Shown here piece after piece: positions 33,972 through 43,033 of a stretch of 64,000 bases of DNA (position 1 is its first letter; every line of letters begins with the position of its first letter). The DNA is from an uncultured Pelagibacteraceae bacterium (GTDB lineage Bacteria; Pseudomonadota; Alphaproteobacteria; Pelagibacterales; Pelagibacteraceae), in assembly GCA_902565325.1 (NCBI GenBank), contig CACFEM010000001.1:1-64000 (forward strand), read 5' to 3'. The position numbers and the translations under genes are program-made. The notes beneath the pieces are model-generated. The model made no database searches, was not told the DNA's origin, and saw only the letters and a list, made by a program, of their open reading frames with translations.

Positions 33972-35896
33972 TGTTAACCCAATTTGTAACAATCTTAATT
34001 ATCGTTTCTGTTATCGGTTGTATCCTTTATGGAAGAAGATTAATTAGAACTGAAAAAGTTGATGCAGTATTTGGGAATCCAGAAAGAGCAAAAGGTGGAA
34101 CCCACTGGGTAATAGTTGGAACTAGCGCAATTCTAATGTTGTGGCTTTATTATTCATGGGATATCGCAAAAGGCTTCTATCCAAAATCAGCGAATGAATT
34201 ATGTCAAGTTGCTAAAATTAACGAGTCATTATTAGGTTTAAAATATCAATTTCCTATTGAAGAAAGAGAATTCAAAAGCACGTCAATTATAAAAATTGAA
34301 AATAAAAACCTTAAAAAAATTGCTAATGAAATAAATGGATCTCCAGATTTAAATGATCAGCAAAAAACAATCCTAGTAAGCTATATTGATAGAACATCTA
34401 AATTAATTCCTTTCTTAACTAGTGAAGAGCTAATGGAAATGGAAACTAAAATTAAAATCAAAGAAATGACGGAGGAAATAAAACTTCTAAGTTCAAATTT
34501 CCAAAAGAAAGATTATCCTTTTGAAACAGATGCTCAGAAAACTGAAAGACAAAAACTTATTAATGAACAAGGTGGTTGGGGAATAGTAACAATAGATTCT
34601 GGAAGTGGTTCTATAGAAAATACAATAGAAATACCGACTGCACCACAAACTAACAGAGGTTTAAAATTTGCTGCAGCAGCGGCCGAACTAAAACTTATAG
34701 ATGATAAATTTTTTAAACTAAGAAATCATAATCCACAGTTTAAAAATGCAATTAAACAACTTAAAGATGATATCAAAGCTTATAGAAAAAGTTTAGATGA
34801 CAGTCAGGAAATTGCATCTGAATACGCAAAGAATATTGTTAAAATTGCTAGAAGAATAGAATTTGCAAGTATCTATCCTCCTAACGCATTAAATGAAATG
34901 CAAGCTGCAATTGTTGAATTTGATGAATTGCAAAATAAAGAACAAGGTGGATTAAGATTAATAGATATTCTTTTATTCCCTGCTGGAACAATAGTTGCAA
35001 GTGGACCAACATGTTCAGAACAAGGATCAGGAAGATGGCTACCAAAACCATCTGATACATTTAATAAATTCATTTTGATGTCAAAACCAAGTGTTGGCTA
35101 TAAAAATATCCCTCTTTTATGGATTGAGATGGTGGACGTGAGTAAAATGATAGGATTTATTTTACCAGATTGGATAGCAGATATATTACCTGGTGAGTAT
35201 CCAGTGCATACTAAAGATGGAATAGTAAAAGAAAACTTTAAAAGTAATGTGTTAAAAGTTGTTACAGGTGATTTCAAATTATTTAAAGTACCTGTTCCAT
35301 ACGGTCATATTTGGGATTCTTTTTTAAGAGTATTCTTAGGATTAATCTTTGGTATCATCATTGGTGTACCTTTAGGACTTTTTATGGGTCTAAACAGATT
35401 TGCTAAAGGTTTCTTTGATCCATTAATCGAACTTTATAGACCTGTTCCTCCTCTTGCATGGGCACCATTAATTATTTCTGTGCTTGGAATTGATAACTCA
35501 GGAAAAGTATTTTTGTTATTTATGGTCTCTTTATCGATTATGATTATTTCTGCAAGAGCTGGTGCATCAGGAACACAACTCTCAAAAATACATGCAGCCC
35601 ACTCATTAGGCGCCACTAAAAAACAAATTTTAAGACATGTAATTTTCCCAAATTCACTTCCTGAAATTCTTACAGGAATTAGAGTTGCTGTTGGTATGTG
35701 TTGGGGAACACTTGTTGCTGCAGAGTTTTTAGCGGGTACAACAGGTATTGGTTTTGTTGAAAACGTTGCTAAAAAGTACTTTCAATATGAGGTAATTTGG
35801 ATAACGATATTTATTATGGGTCTACTAGGTCTTTTATTTGATATTACATTAAGAAAAATAATTGATAAAACTATTCCTTGGCGTGGAAAAGGATAA
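33971..35896 (+). CDS. tauC: Taurine-type ABC permease with large N-terminal extra domain
   Basis: The last 200 residues (about 440-641) are a normal TauC/SsuC permease, with LYRPVPPLAWAPLII and the ATPase-contacting loop HAAHSLGATKKQILRHVIFP. Before it lie two hydrophobic segments (about 1-20 and 47-65) and a roughly 370-residue soluble region, largely helical and charged, with coiled-coil-like stretches around 130-200 and 250-320. Ordinary TauC is about 260-280 residues, so this protein is more than double. Given two preceding helices the extra region is probably periplasmic and could contact TauA or store ligand. No frameshift or stop suggests a decayed gene. Confidence 0.88.
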   Translation: MLTQFVTILIIVSVIGCILYGRRLIRTEKVDAVFGNPERAKGGTHWVIVGTSAILMLWLYYSWDIAKGFYPKSANELCQVAKINESLLGLKYQFPIEEREFKSTSIIKIENKNLKKIANEINGSPDLNDQQKTILVSYIDRTSKLIPFLTSEELMEMETKIKIKEMTEEIKLLSSNFQKKDYPFETDAQKTERQKLINEQGGWGIVTIDSGSGSIENTIEIPTAPQTNRGLKFAAAAAELKLIDDKFFKLRNHNPQFKNAIKQLKDDIKAYRKSLDDSQEIASEYAKNIVKIARRIEFASIYPPNALNEMQAAIVEFDELQNKEQGGLRLIDILLFPAGTIVASGPTCSEQGSGRWLPKPSDTFNKFILMSKPSVGYKNIPLLWIEMVDVSKMIGFILPDWIADILPGEYPVHTKDGIVKENFKSNVLKVVTGDFKLFKVPVPYGHIWDSFLRVFLGLIFGIIIGVPLGLFMGLNRFAKGFFDPLIELYRPVPPLAWAPLIISVLGIDNSGKVFLLFMVSLSIMIISARAGASGTQLSKIHAAHSLGATKKQILRHVIFPNSLPEILTGIRVAVGMCWGTLVAAEFLAGTTGIGFVENVAKKYFQYEVIWITIFIMGLLGLLFDITLRKIIDKTIPWRGKG

Positions 35897-35912
35897 ATAT
35901 TAAGGGGATGAA

Positions 35913-36917
35913 ATGAAGACCCCAGTTTTAAAAAAACAAGTCATTAAAATATTCCAAAAATTTGGTCTAAGTAAAGATCATGCTTTAATTTCTACTAATG
36001 CACTAATCAATGCAGAATTAGTTGGTGCATATGGACATGGTTTATCTAGACTTAAGATGTACTGTGATCGAATTTCTAAAAAAGTAATTAATCCAAAACC
36101 AAAAATTAAAATAAAAAAAATTTCTTCTTCTATTTCTCAAATTGATGCAAATAATAGTATTGGTTTTGTTGCTGCTGATCTAGGAATTAAAACTGCAATT
36201 AAACATGCCCAAAAAACTGGAATAGGAATGGTAGCAGTTAAAAATAGTGGTCACTATGGTTTGTCTGGTTATTACGCAGAACAAGCAGTAAAGAAAAACT
36301 TAATTACAATGATTTATACAAATGCTCCACCTGCGGTTGCTCCACATGGTGCATTAAAAACTTTATTTGGAACAAATCCAATTTGTTTTGGATCCCCTAC
36401 TGGTTCAAAAATTCCATTTATTTTAGATACATCAATCTCAATGATTAATAGAGGAAAAATAAGAGTTGCCGCAAGAAACAATCAATCAATTCCTGCGGGA
36501 GTTGCTTTAGATAAATTTGGCAAACCAACTACAGATGCAAAAAAAGCATTAGCAGGAGTTCAATTACCAATTGCAGGTTTTAGAGGCTCAGGACTTGCTT
36601 GGATGGTAGATATTTTAAGCGGAGTTTTAACAGGAGGAAATCACGCAGGAAGAGTTAAAGATCCATTTGATGATTTTTCAGGCCCACAAAATATTGGACA
36701 TTTATTTATAACTTTTAAAGCAAATTTATTTCAAAAAAATTATAACCAACGAATTAAAGATAATATTAAAACAATAAAAAAACTTCCTAAGATTAAAGGA
36801 GTTAAGGAAATAATGTATCCAGGACAAAATAAATTTAACCGGTATAAAAATAACTCAAAAAAAGAAATTTCTATACCGGATATAATAAAGAAAGATTTGG
36901 AAACCTTAATAAGTTAA
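35913..36917 (+). CDS. Malate/L-lactate (Ldh_2) family dehydrogenase, ComC-like
   Basis: A 334-residue NAD(P)-dependent 2-hydroxyacid dehydrogenase. Family marks include GHGLSRLKMYCDRI, KNSGHYGLSGYYAEQA with the catalytic histidine and FGTNPICFGSP followed by the closing GFRGSGLAWMVDILSG. The family includes malate, ureidoglycolate and sulfolactate (ComC) dehydrogenases. Position 16 bp after tauC and near a sulfopropanediol-dehydrogenase-like gene favours a sulfolactate/sulfopyruvate role, but a reaction on other keto acids is equally possible on sequence alone. SD AGGGG precedes the ATG. Confidence 0.8.
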   Translation: MKTPVLKKQVIKIFQKFGLSKDHALISTNALINAELVGAYGHGLSRLKMYCDRISKKVINPKPKIKIKKISSSISQIDANNSIGFVAADLGIKTAIKHAQKTGIGMVAVKNSGHYGLSGYYAEQAVKKNLITMIYTNAPPAVAPHGALKTLFGTNPICFGSPTGSKIPFILDTSISMINRGKIRVAARNNQSIPAGVALDKFGKPTTDAKKALAGVQLPIAGFRGSGLAWMVDILSGVLTGGNHAGRVKDPFDDFSGPQNIGHLFITFKANLFQKNYNQRIKDNIKTIKKLPKIKGVKEIMYPGQNKFNRYKNNSKKEISIPDIIKKDLETLIS

Positions 36918-37220
36918 CATCGTTAGAGCACCCAAAGAAACGATAACAGATGATAAAATTATTGTTCGTTTAACTTTTTTCCTTCTTCTTTTCTTCTAAA
37001 AGCCTTTGCTTTAGAACATCCACATTAACCCTTTTCGGAGTTTCAACATATTGAGAGGGGGTCTCTACAATTTCGGATGTTCTATGTAAGCTTTCTGTAC
37101 TCATATTTGTTTTATACTGTTTATTTTAATCATTATTAGTTTATTTATTACATACTAGGGTTGTCCAAAATGGGTTGACTCTAATTTCACTTTTGTTCAT
37201 ATTGGGTTTTTTTAAAAGAT
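36918..37220. other. Intergenic region before the duplicated HTH regulator
   Basis: About 300 bases between the dehydrogenase and regulator genes. It contains the minus-strand small ORF just described and the promoter regions of that ORF and of the regulator. No RNA gene or strong terminator is evident. Confidence 0.5.
36970..37104 (-). pseudogene. Small ORF (44 aa), possibly frameshifted membrane protein gene
   Basis: From ATG at 37104 a 44-residue frame (MSTESLHRTSEIVETPSQYV at the start, charged helix at the end) stops at 36970, right after a run of six A. Reading on with one A fewer, the frame continues KVKRTIILSSVIVSLGALT to a stop at 36905, giving a clean membrane helix and a protein of about 65 residues. 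This looks like a small single-pass membrane protein gene disrupted by a homopolymer indel, or one expressed by slippage. It is antisense to the end of the dehydrogenase gene. Confidence 0.4.
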
Positions 37221-38183
37221 ATGAACACTTTACCAAGTATTTCCGAGCATATAGATCAGAAAACAATCAATAAAGTAATTGAAGATAATTTTGCCGCACT
37301 GGCACCCTCTTTTTACACTCTAGCCAGCAATTGGTTTGTAAGAGCTTACGACCATTACAAAGATATAGATAAGTTCATCATCATTATATATTTGATAAAT
37401 CAAGACCTTATATATTTCAGGCAAAATGGGATAAAAATTGATTACAATACATTTTACAAGGATAATTCAATCGAAATTAAAAAGATTAATATTTCAGATA
37501 TCTCAAAAGATCTTGGTATTCCTAAAGAGAGTGTTAGGAGAAAAGTTTTAGAATTAGAAAAAAATCGAACAATTAAAAGATCTGGTAAAAAAATATTTAT
37601 TGTTAGAGATACACTTTACTCTGCTAGAGCAACTAATACGCTGACAGAGCTTGCAACTATATTGCATGAATTTAATAAAATTTTAAAAAAAGAAAAATTA
37701 GCAACTGAAGTTTATTCAGTTAACGAAATAATATCTGCGATGAAAGAAAATTTCTCTTACTGCTGGTATCAGTTTAATAAATTTTGGTTTATTTATATTG
37801 GTCGATGGAGAGAAGAGTTGAAAGATTTAGAAGTTTTTTCAATCGGCATGGTTGTACTTATCAATGCAATTAAAAATAAACAATTTACTCCAAAAAAATC
37901 AGATATTAATTCATATCGAAAAGAAATTATGGGATCAGATAAAAGAGGAGTTAATGCTATGTCTATTGCTGACATTACTGGCATACCAAGACCCACTGTT
38001 GTTAGAAAGTTAAAAAATTTAATTGATAGTAAATTTCTTATTATAAATGAAAAGAAATTAATTACATATAATGAAGAATATTCAAGAAGGAAAAAAACAG
38101 ATAAACTGTTAAAGGCAAATGTGCTCAGCTTAAGCTATTTTATTTATAAAGTCTTTAATCAAATCAGAATAATCAATCCTTAA
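37221..38183 (+). CDS. DNA-binding regulator with tandem winged-HTH halves
   Basis: A 320-residue protein built from two similar halves. Each has a W-F-rich helical part (residues about 38-60 and 182-215) followed by a winged helix: 92-130 (ISDISKDLGIPKESVRRKVLELE) and 247-285 (MSIADITGIPRPTVVRKLKNLI). The two HTH cores share I-x-D-I, GIP and the VRRK/VVRK recognition-helix pattern, so the gene arose by internal duplication. No sensor domain is recognised. Its place among sulfonate and symporter genes suggests a metabolic regulator; family not recognised beyond the HTH. Confidence 0.75.
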   Translation: MNTLPSISEHIDQKTINKVIEDNFAALAPSFYTLASNWFVRAYDHYKDIDKFIIIIYLINQDLIYFRQNGIKIDYNTFYKDNSIEIKKINISDISKDLGIPKESVRRKVLELEKNRTIKRSGKKIFIVRDTLYSARATNTLTELATILHEFNKILKKEKLATEVYSVNEIISAMKENFSYCWYQFNKFWFIYIGRWREELKDLEVFSIGMVVLINAIKNKQFTPKKSDINSYRKEIMGSDKRGVNAMSIADITGIPRPTVVRKLKNLIDSKFLIINEKKLITYNEEYSRRKKTDKLLKANVLSLSYFIYKVFNQIRIINP

Positions 38184-39037
38184 TTTGATTTTTTTAAAAA
38201 ATAAATAAAAATAAATCCTGTTATATACATGATTAGCGCATAAGCACCTGTTGGTAATGCATATAATACATCAGTACCAAATATTTGCGTAGAAACAAAT
38301 AATGCTAACGTACCATTTTGCAATCCACATTCTAAAGCAATACACTTCATTTGTTTAACACCTGAAGCAAAAGCTTTTGCAATGTAATAGGCAATGACCA
38401 TCATTGAAATATTTAAAATTAAAGCAATTAAACCTGCTTGTTTTATAAAGCTAATAAAATTTTCTCTTTCTGAATAAAAAGCTGCTACGAAAAAAACAGC
38501 GAATAAAATTATGTTAAGTTTATTAAATATTTCAACTTTAGAAGATATAAAATTTTCAGCAAATTTTCTAATAATCATTCCTAATATTACTGGTACCGTT
38601 ACCACTAAAAACATTTTTAGCGCTATTCCAGTCATTGAAATATTTCGAGAAGCTTCTGTTATTCCTAACATGTCTGCAGAAGTAAAGATTATTAAGGGAA
38701 CTGTAATTATACTTAATAAACTAATTACAGCAGTTAAAGATATTGATAATGCAACATCACCATCAGCAAATTTTGTCATTACATTAGAGGTTACACCTCC
38801 TGGTGCTGCAGCTATGATCATAACCCCTATTGCTATTTCAGGTGGTGTTTTTAAAATTAAAATTAATATGTATGCTACAATTGGAAGAATTATTAATTGA
38901 GAAACAAAACCTACAATAAAATCTTTTGGTGCTTTAAATACTCTTCCAAAATCTTCTAGTTTTAATCCTAGGCCTAAGCCTAACATTATCAAAGCCAAAA
39001 TAATTGGCGCAATTTTAGTTACAATTTCCAAAGTCAC
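38180..39037 (-). CDS. Bile acid:sodium symporter (BASS) family transporter
   Basis: A 285-residue, nine-to-ten-helix membrane protein. LIMLGLGLGLKLEDFGRV at the N-terminus, AAAPGGVTSNVMTKFADGDVALSISLTAV at the unwound-helix region and ALECGLQNGTLALFVS are the conserved sodium and substrate crossover motifs of the BASS (SLC10-like) family. It should import an organic anion with sodium, such as a keto acid or sulfonated compound. Convergent with the duplicated HTH regulator (four-base overlap) and divergent from the phosphate acetyltransferase gene. Confidence 0.88.
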   Translation of the reverse strand: MTLEIVTKIAPIILALIMLGLGLGLKLEDFGRVFKAPKDFIVGFVSQLIILPIVAYILILILKTPPEIAIGVMIIAAAPGGVTSNVMTKFADGDVALSISLTAVISLLSIITVPLIIFTSADMLGITEASRNISMTGIALKMFLVVTVPVILGMIIRKFAENFISSKVEIFNKLNIILFAVFFVAAFYSERENFISFIKQAGLIALILNISMMVIAYYIAKAFASGVKQMKCIALECGLQNGTLALFVSTQIFGTDVLYALPTGAYALIMYITGFIFIYFLKKSN

Positions 39038-39132
39038 CCCCGCTCAAGTCCAATTATATAAACTTGTTAAATTTATATAAAGAATTTTTTTTTATATACA
39101 TGTTAAGTTTTTTCACTTATTTGTAGAAAAAA

Positions 39133-40044
39133 ATGCTTTCAAACAAAGAAATTGTCTGTCCAAATAATTTATTAGATTTAGCTCATAAAAAAAAAGGAGT
39201 TAAAGTTGCAGTTGTAAATGCTGGCAAACCCTTGCCTATGCTATCCGTTCAAGACGCTGTTAATGAAAATTTAATTGAGCCTATATTTATTGGTCATGAA
39301 GTAGAAATTCAAAAATGCGCTGAAGATATTAAATGGGATATTTCAAAATATGAGCTTATTCATGAACCAGTGGAAAATGATACTGCTAAAATTGCAGCTA
39401 AATTAGCAAGTGAAGGTAAGGTGCAAATAATCGTTAAAGGCCATATTCATACAGATGTTTTGATGAAAGAAGTGCTTAAACGTGAATATAATTTGCTAGG
39501 AAAAACAAGATTAACTCATATCTGGCATATGACTATCGGTAAAGATGATAAGCCATTAATTATTACTGATGGAGCATTAAATGTTTTACCAAATGTTAAA
39601 ACAAAAATGCATATTCTTAAGAATGTCGTTAATTTTTCAAATAGAATAGGAATAGAAAGACCAAAAGTATCCGTATTATCTGCAACTGAAGAGGTTTTAG
39701 AAAGTGTCCCAAGTTCTATTGAGGCTGCAGAAATAACAAAATTAGCCAAAGAAGAAAATTTAAGTGCTGACGTTTTTGGTCCTCTAGCGTTCGATAATAG
39801 TATTTCAAAAAAATCTGCTGCAATTAAAGGAATTAAAAATTTGGTTGCTGGTGAGGCAGATGTGCTGTTAGTACCAAGTGTAGAAACTGGAAATGCTTTG
39901 GTGAAAATGCTGATATATTTTAATGGAGCATGCGCCGCAGGAGTTGTGGTAGGTGGAAAAGTACCAGTCGTTATAACAAGTAGATCTGATGAAGCTCAAG
40001 CGCGTTTAGCTTCAATTGCAGCTGCAGTTGTAGCCTTAGACTAA
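39133..40044 (+). CDS. Phosphate acetyl/butyryltransferase family protein
   Basis: A 303-residue PTA_PTB domain protein. VKVAVVNAGKPLPMLSVQDA at the start, IVKGHIHTDVLMKEVL, ITDGALNVLPN and the final GNALVKMLIYFNGACAAGVVVGGKVPVVITSRSD are typical of the short phosphotransacetylases and their PtsB relatives. It interconverts acyl-phosphate and acyl-CoA. In sulfonate catabolism acetyl phosphate made by Xsc is converted to acetyl-CoA by such an enzyme, which fits this region even though Xsc is not present here. A classical Pta role is also possible. Confidence 0.82.
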   Translation: MLSNKEIVCPNNLLDLAHKKKGVKVAVVNAGKPLPMLSVQDAVNENLIEPIFIGHEVEIQKCAEDIKWDISKYELIHEPVENDTAKIAAKLASEGKVQIIVKGHIHTDVLMKEVLKREYNLLGKTRLTHIWHMTIGKDDKPLIITDGALNVLPNVKTKMHILKNVVNFSNRIGIERPKVSVLSATEEVLESVPSSIEAAEITKLAKEENLSADVFGPLAFDNSISKKSAAIKGIKNLVAGEADVLLVPSVETGNALVKMLIYFNGACAAGVVVGGKVPVVITSRSDEAQARLASIAAAVVALD

Positions 40045-40103
40045 ATGTTTCATTGAATTTCAATAAAAATTCATTTAAATAAACTGAAATTTAAAGGAGA
40101 GAA

Positions 40104-41390
40104 ATGGCAATCACATACTTAAAAAAATCACCAAAAACATCATCAACAGACGACACTAAAACAAGAGAAATAGTTGAAAATATTTTAAAAGACATTGAGA
40201 CTAGCAAAGAAGAAGGTTGTAAAGAGCTTTCTAAAAAGTTTGATAAATATGAAGGTGATGTAATTGTTTCAAAAGAAAAAATTGAAGAAATAAAAAAAAA
40301 TTTAGATCAAAAAACTAAAGATGATATTCAGTTCTCTCACGAAAGAGTTAGAAAATTTGCTGAAGCACAATTAAAAAATTATGGCCAAGACTTTGAAGTT
40401 GAATTATCTGATGGTTTATTTGCTGGACAAAAACTTATTCCAGTAAATACAGCTGGTTGTTATGTCCCAGCAGGAAGATATGCTCATATAGCTTCTGCTG
40501 TAATGAGTGTAACAACAGCAAAAGTTGCTGGGGTTAAAAATATTTTAGTTTGCAGTTCACCAAAACCTGGGGTTGGAGTACATCCATCAATTGTTTATAC
40601 AGCTGACTTATGCGGAGCTGATGTAATAATGAATTTGGGTGGTGTGCAAGCTATAGCAGCAATGACTAATGGTTTATTTGGAAATGCACCTGCAGATATT
40701 TTAGTTGGTCCTGGTAACCAATTTGTTGCTGAAGCAAAAAGAATTTTATTTGGAAAAGTTGGTATAGATTTATTTGCAGGACCAACAGAAATTGCGGTTA
40801 TTGCAGATGAAACTGCTGATCCTGAAATGGTTGCATATGATTTAGTTGGACAAGCAGAACACGGTTACAATTCTCCAGCTTGGCTGTTTACTAAAAGTAA
40901 AAAAGTTGCAGATTATGTTATGCAAAGAGTTCCAGAATTAATTGCAGATTTACCAGATCTTCCAAGAGAAAATTCAGGTGCAGCATGGAGAGATTATGGT
41001 GAAGTAATTCTTTGTGATACTGATGAAGAAATTGCTAAAGTTAGTGATGAATACGCTCCAGAACATTTAGAAGTCCAAACTAAAAATTTACAATGGTATC
41101 ACGACAGATTAAAAAATTATGGATCTTTATTCATTGGTGAAGAAACAACAGTTGCTTATGGAGACAAATGTTCAGGAACAAATCACATTCTACCAACAAA
41201 AGGTGCTGGTAGATATACTGGTGGTTTGTTTGTTGGAAAATTTATTAAAACATTAAGTTTCCAGAGAATGAGTAAAGCAGCTACAAAAGAAGTCGGTGCT
41301 GCTTGTGCAAGAATTTCTAGATACGAGGGAATGGAAGCGCATGCCAGAACTGGTGATGTAAGACTAAGAAAATACGGTTTTCAAAACTAA
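40104..41390 (+). CDS. HisD-family dehydrogenase, probably sulfopropanediol 3-dehydrogenase (HpsN-like)
   Basis: A 428-residue relative of histidinol dehydrogenase: LFAGPTEIAVIADETADPEMVAYDLVGQAEHG has the zinc-binding Q-x-x-H region, and SGTNHILPTKGAGRYTGG the active-site histidine. No other his genes are near. The RYTGGLFVGKFIKTLSFQRM stretch and the GMEAHARTGDVRLRKYG ending look more like the HpsN branch, which oxidises 2,3-dihydroxypropane-1-sulfonate to sulfolactate with NAD, than like biosynthetic HisD. Sulfonate neighbours support this. Good ribosome site (GGAGAG) before the ATG. A second, distant hisD elsewhere in the genome would confirm it. Confidence 0.72.
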   Translation: MAITYLKKSPKTSSTDDTKTREIVENILKDIETSKEEGCKELSKKFDKYEGDVIVSKEKIEEIKKNLDQKTKDDIQFSHERVRKFAEAQLKNYGQDFEVELSDGLFAGQKLIPVNTAGCYVPAGRYAHIASAVMSVTTAKVAGVKNILVCSSPKPGVGVHPSIVYTADLCGADVIMNLGGVQAIAAMTNGLFGNAPADILVGPGNQFVAEAKRILFGKVGIDLFAGPTEIAVIADETADPEMVAYDLVGQAEHGYNSPAWLFTKSKKVADYVMQRVPELIADLPDLPRENSGAAWRDYGEVILCDTDEEIAKVSDEYAPEHLEVQTKNLQWYHDRLKNYGSLFIGEETTVAYGDKCSGTNHILPTKGAGRYTGGLFVGKFIKTLSFQRMSKAATKEVGAACARISRYEGMEAHARTGDVRLRKYGFQN

Positions 41391-41408
41391 TAACTTTAAG
41401 GATTAAAA

Positions 41409-41774
41409 ATGAAAAAATTCGATGATTTAATGAGTGTGGGGAATGAAATAGAAAATATTACTGCTGAGGATGCAAAAAAAAAATTAAACGATCCTAATGT
41501 TCAATTTATTGATGTAAGAGATAAAGATAGTTTTTCTAAAGGCACAATAGGAAATGCCATACACATGGACAGAGGATTGCTTGAATTTTATTTAGCAGAG
41601 GGAAGTCCTTTAGAAAATGATATTTTTAAAAATAATCCAGACAAAGAGTTTGTAGTTTTTTGTGGTTTAGGTGGTCAAGGTACACTTGCTACAAAAACGA
41701 TGAAAGACATGGGCGTCAAAAATGTTAAGAACATAACTGGCGGAATGTCTGAGTGGGATAAAATAAAAGATTAA
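41409..41774 (+). CDS. Rhodanese-like sulfurtransferase
   Basis: A 121-residue single rhodanese domain: DVRDKDSFSKGTIGNAIHMDRG, the active-site loop FVVFCGLGGQGTLA with its catalytic cysteine, and a closing NVKNITGGMSEW. It carries sulfane sulfur or handles sulfite/thiosulfate in the cytoplasm. It is 18 bp downstream of the HpsN-like gene and probably co-transcribed, so a role with the sulfite produced by sulfonate breakdown is conceivable. The N-terminal 20 residues precede the domain. Overlaps the convergent hydrolase gene by four bases. Confidence 0.85.
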   Translation: MKKFDDLMSVGNEIENITAEDAKKKLNDPNVQFIDVRDKDSFSKGTIGNAIHMDRGLLEFYLAEGSPLENDIFKNNPDKEFVVFCGLGGQGTLATKTMKDMGVKNVKNITGGMSEWDKIKD

Positions 41775-43033
41775 TTTTTATTTAACTTTAAATCTAAATA
41801 TAAAGCTGCTGACCAAGAAAAATTATTTGCGCCCATTGGTTTGCCATTTTTGCAACTGTAATATTCGTGAAATCCTTTTTTTTCTACCAACCTAATAGTG
41901 CTTTGTTTAATTTTTTTTGAATATTTTTCGTCCTTATTAATTAGACCCTTGCACATAAACCAATTACAATTAACCCATACAGGTCCTCTCCAATAACGTT
42001 TTTCTTCAAAGCTTTTGTGATTAGGTTTTATTGAAGAAAAGAAATATTTTTCTTTTACGTTATGTTTTTTTAAGTTTTTGATTAAAACATCATTTATCTT
42101 ATGATTATTAATATCGGCAAACAGCACTAAGTAATTTGTTATAGATGGGACTAATATTTTTTTTTTATTTCTTAAATCAAATGAAAAGAAAGTACCTTTT
42201 TTTTTATCAAAAAATCTTAAAATATTTCTCTCAGTGAGTTTTACATAATTAATTATCTTAGAGCTATCTAGATTAAATTTTTTTAAAAGTATGATTAAAT
42301 CTTTATTAGCTTTAAGAAATATAGAGTTAAATCCAATATCAACGACATTGAACAATGCAGTATTGAATATTTTTTTTGGATTATACTTCTTTTTTCTTAG
42401 ATCATTTTTAATCGTTACATACCTATCATAATCAATATTTAAAGGTCTATGTTCTGGATTAACAACTTTATTATCAGCTCTTTTGTATTTTATATTTTTT
42501 TCAATTTTAACTTTACTCATTGGTCCATCCCAAAGTGAAGAATTGTCATAGCCACTTTCCCACGGATGAAGTATTGATACCAAACCAGTTTTTTTGGGAT
42601 CTCTATATTTAATAAACCATTCATGAGATTTTTTAATTTTAATTATAAATTTTTTAATTTCTTTTATTTGTTTTTTTGTAATTTTATTTTTATCTATGAT
42701 TTGTTTTAAAATACTTGCAAGTACTGGTGGTTGAGTTATCCCAGAAGAACGAACTTTGTTTCCACAATTCCAAGCCGTATGATTAGGATAATAATTTGTA
42801 TCTGTATTATGAAATAATATATGTGGAACCATTCCATCTTTCCATTGTCCATCTAAAAGTGTCTTAATTTCTTTTAATGCAAAATTTAAATTAAAATAAG
42901 AATATCCTAATGCAATAAATGCTGAATCCCAGTTCCATTGAGCAGGATAAAGTTTGTTATTTGTCGGTAAGGTATATCCTCTTTTCCTATTTCCAATTAA
43001 TATTTTTTGAGCATTTTTAATAAACCTAATCAT
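41771..43033 (-). CDS. GH63-like glucosylglycerate/mannosylglycerate hydrolase
   Basis: A 420-residue (alpha/alpha)6 hydrolase. LYPAQWNWDSAFIALG, the segment HPWESGYDNSSLWDGP with the likely catalytic acid D163, WRGPVWVNCNWF and GFHEYYSCKNGKPMGANNFSWSAA with the likely base E390 are the features of the GH63 mannosylglycerate hydrolase group, which cleaves mannosyl- or glucosylglycerate to sugar and glycerate. It has no signal peptide, so it acts on imported substrate. Last gene of the minus-strand sugar ABC operon, sharing one base with a permease gene. The product would be fed by that transporter. Confidence 0.82.
   Translation of the reverse strand: MIRFIKNAQKILIGNRKRGYTLPTNNKLYPAQWNWDSAFIALGYSYFNLNFALKEIKTLLDGQWKDGMVPHILFHNTDTNYYPNHTAWNCGNKVRSSGITQPPVLASILKQIIDKNKITKKQIKEIKKFIIKIKKSHEWFIKYRDPKKTGLVSILHPWESGYDNSSLWDGPMSKVKIEKNIKYKRADNKVVNPEHRPLNIDYDRYVTIKNDLRKKKYNPKKIFNTALFNVVDIGFNSIFLKANKDLIILLKKFNLDSSKIINYVKLTERNILRFFDKKKGTFFSFDLRNKKKILVPSITNYLVLFADINNHKINDVLIKNLKKHNVKEKYFFSSIKPNHKSFEEKRYWRGPVWVNCNWFMCKGLINKDEKYSKKIKQSTIRLVEKKGFHEYYSCKNGKPMGANNFSWSAALYLDLKLNKN

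Noticed and set aside
40104..41390. Biosynthetic histidinol dehydrogenase (hisD)
   Set aside because: There are no other histidine genes nearby and the C-terminal part and neighbours fit the sulfopropanediol branch better; kept as an alternative only.
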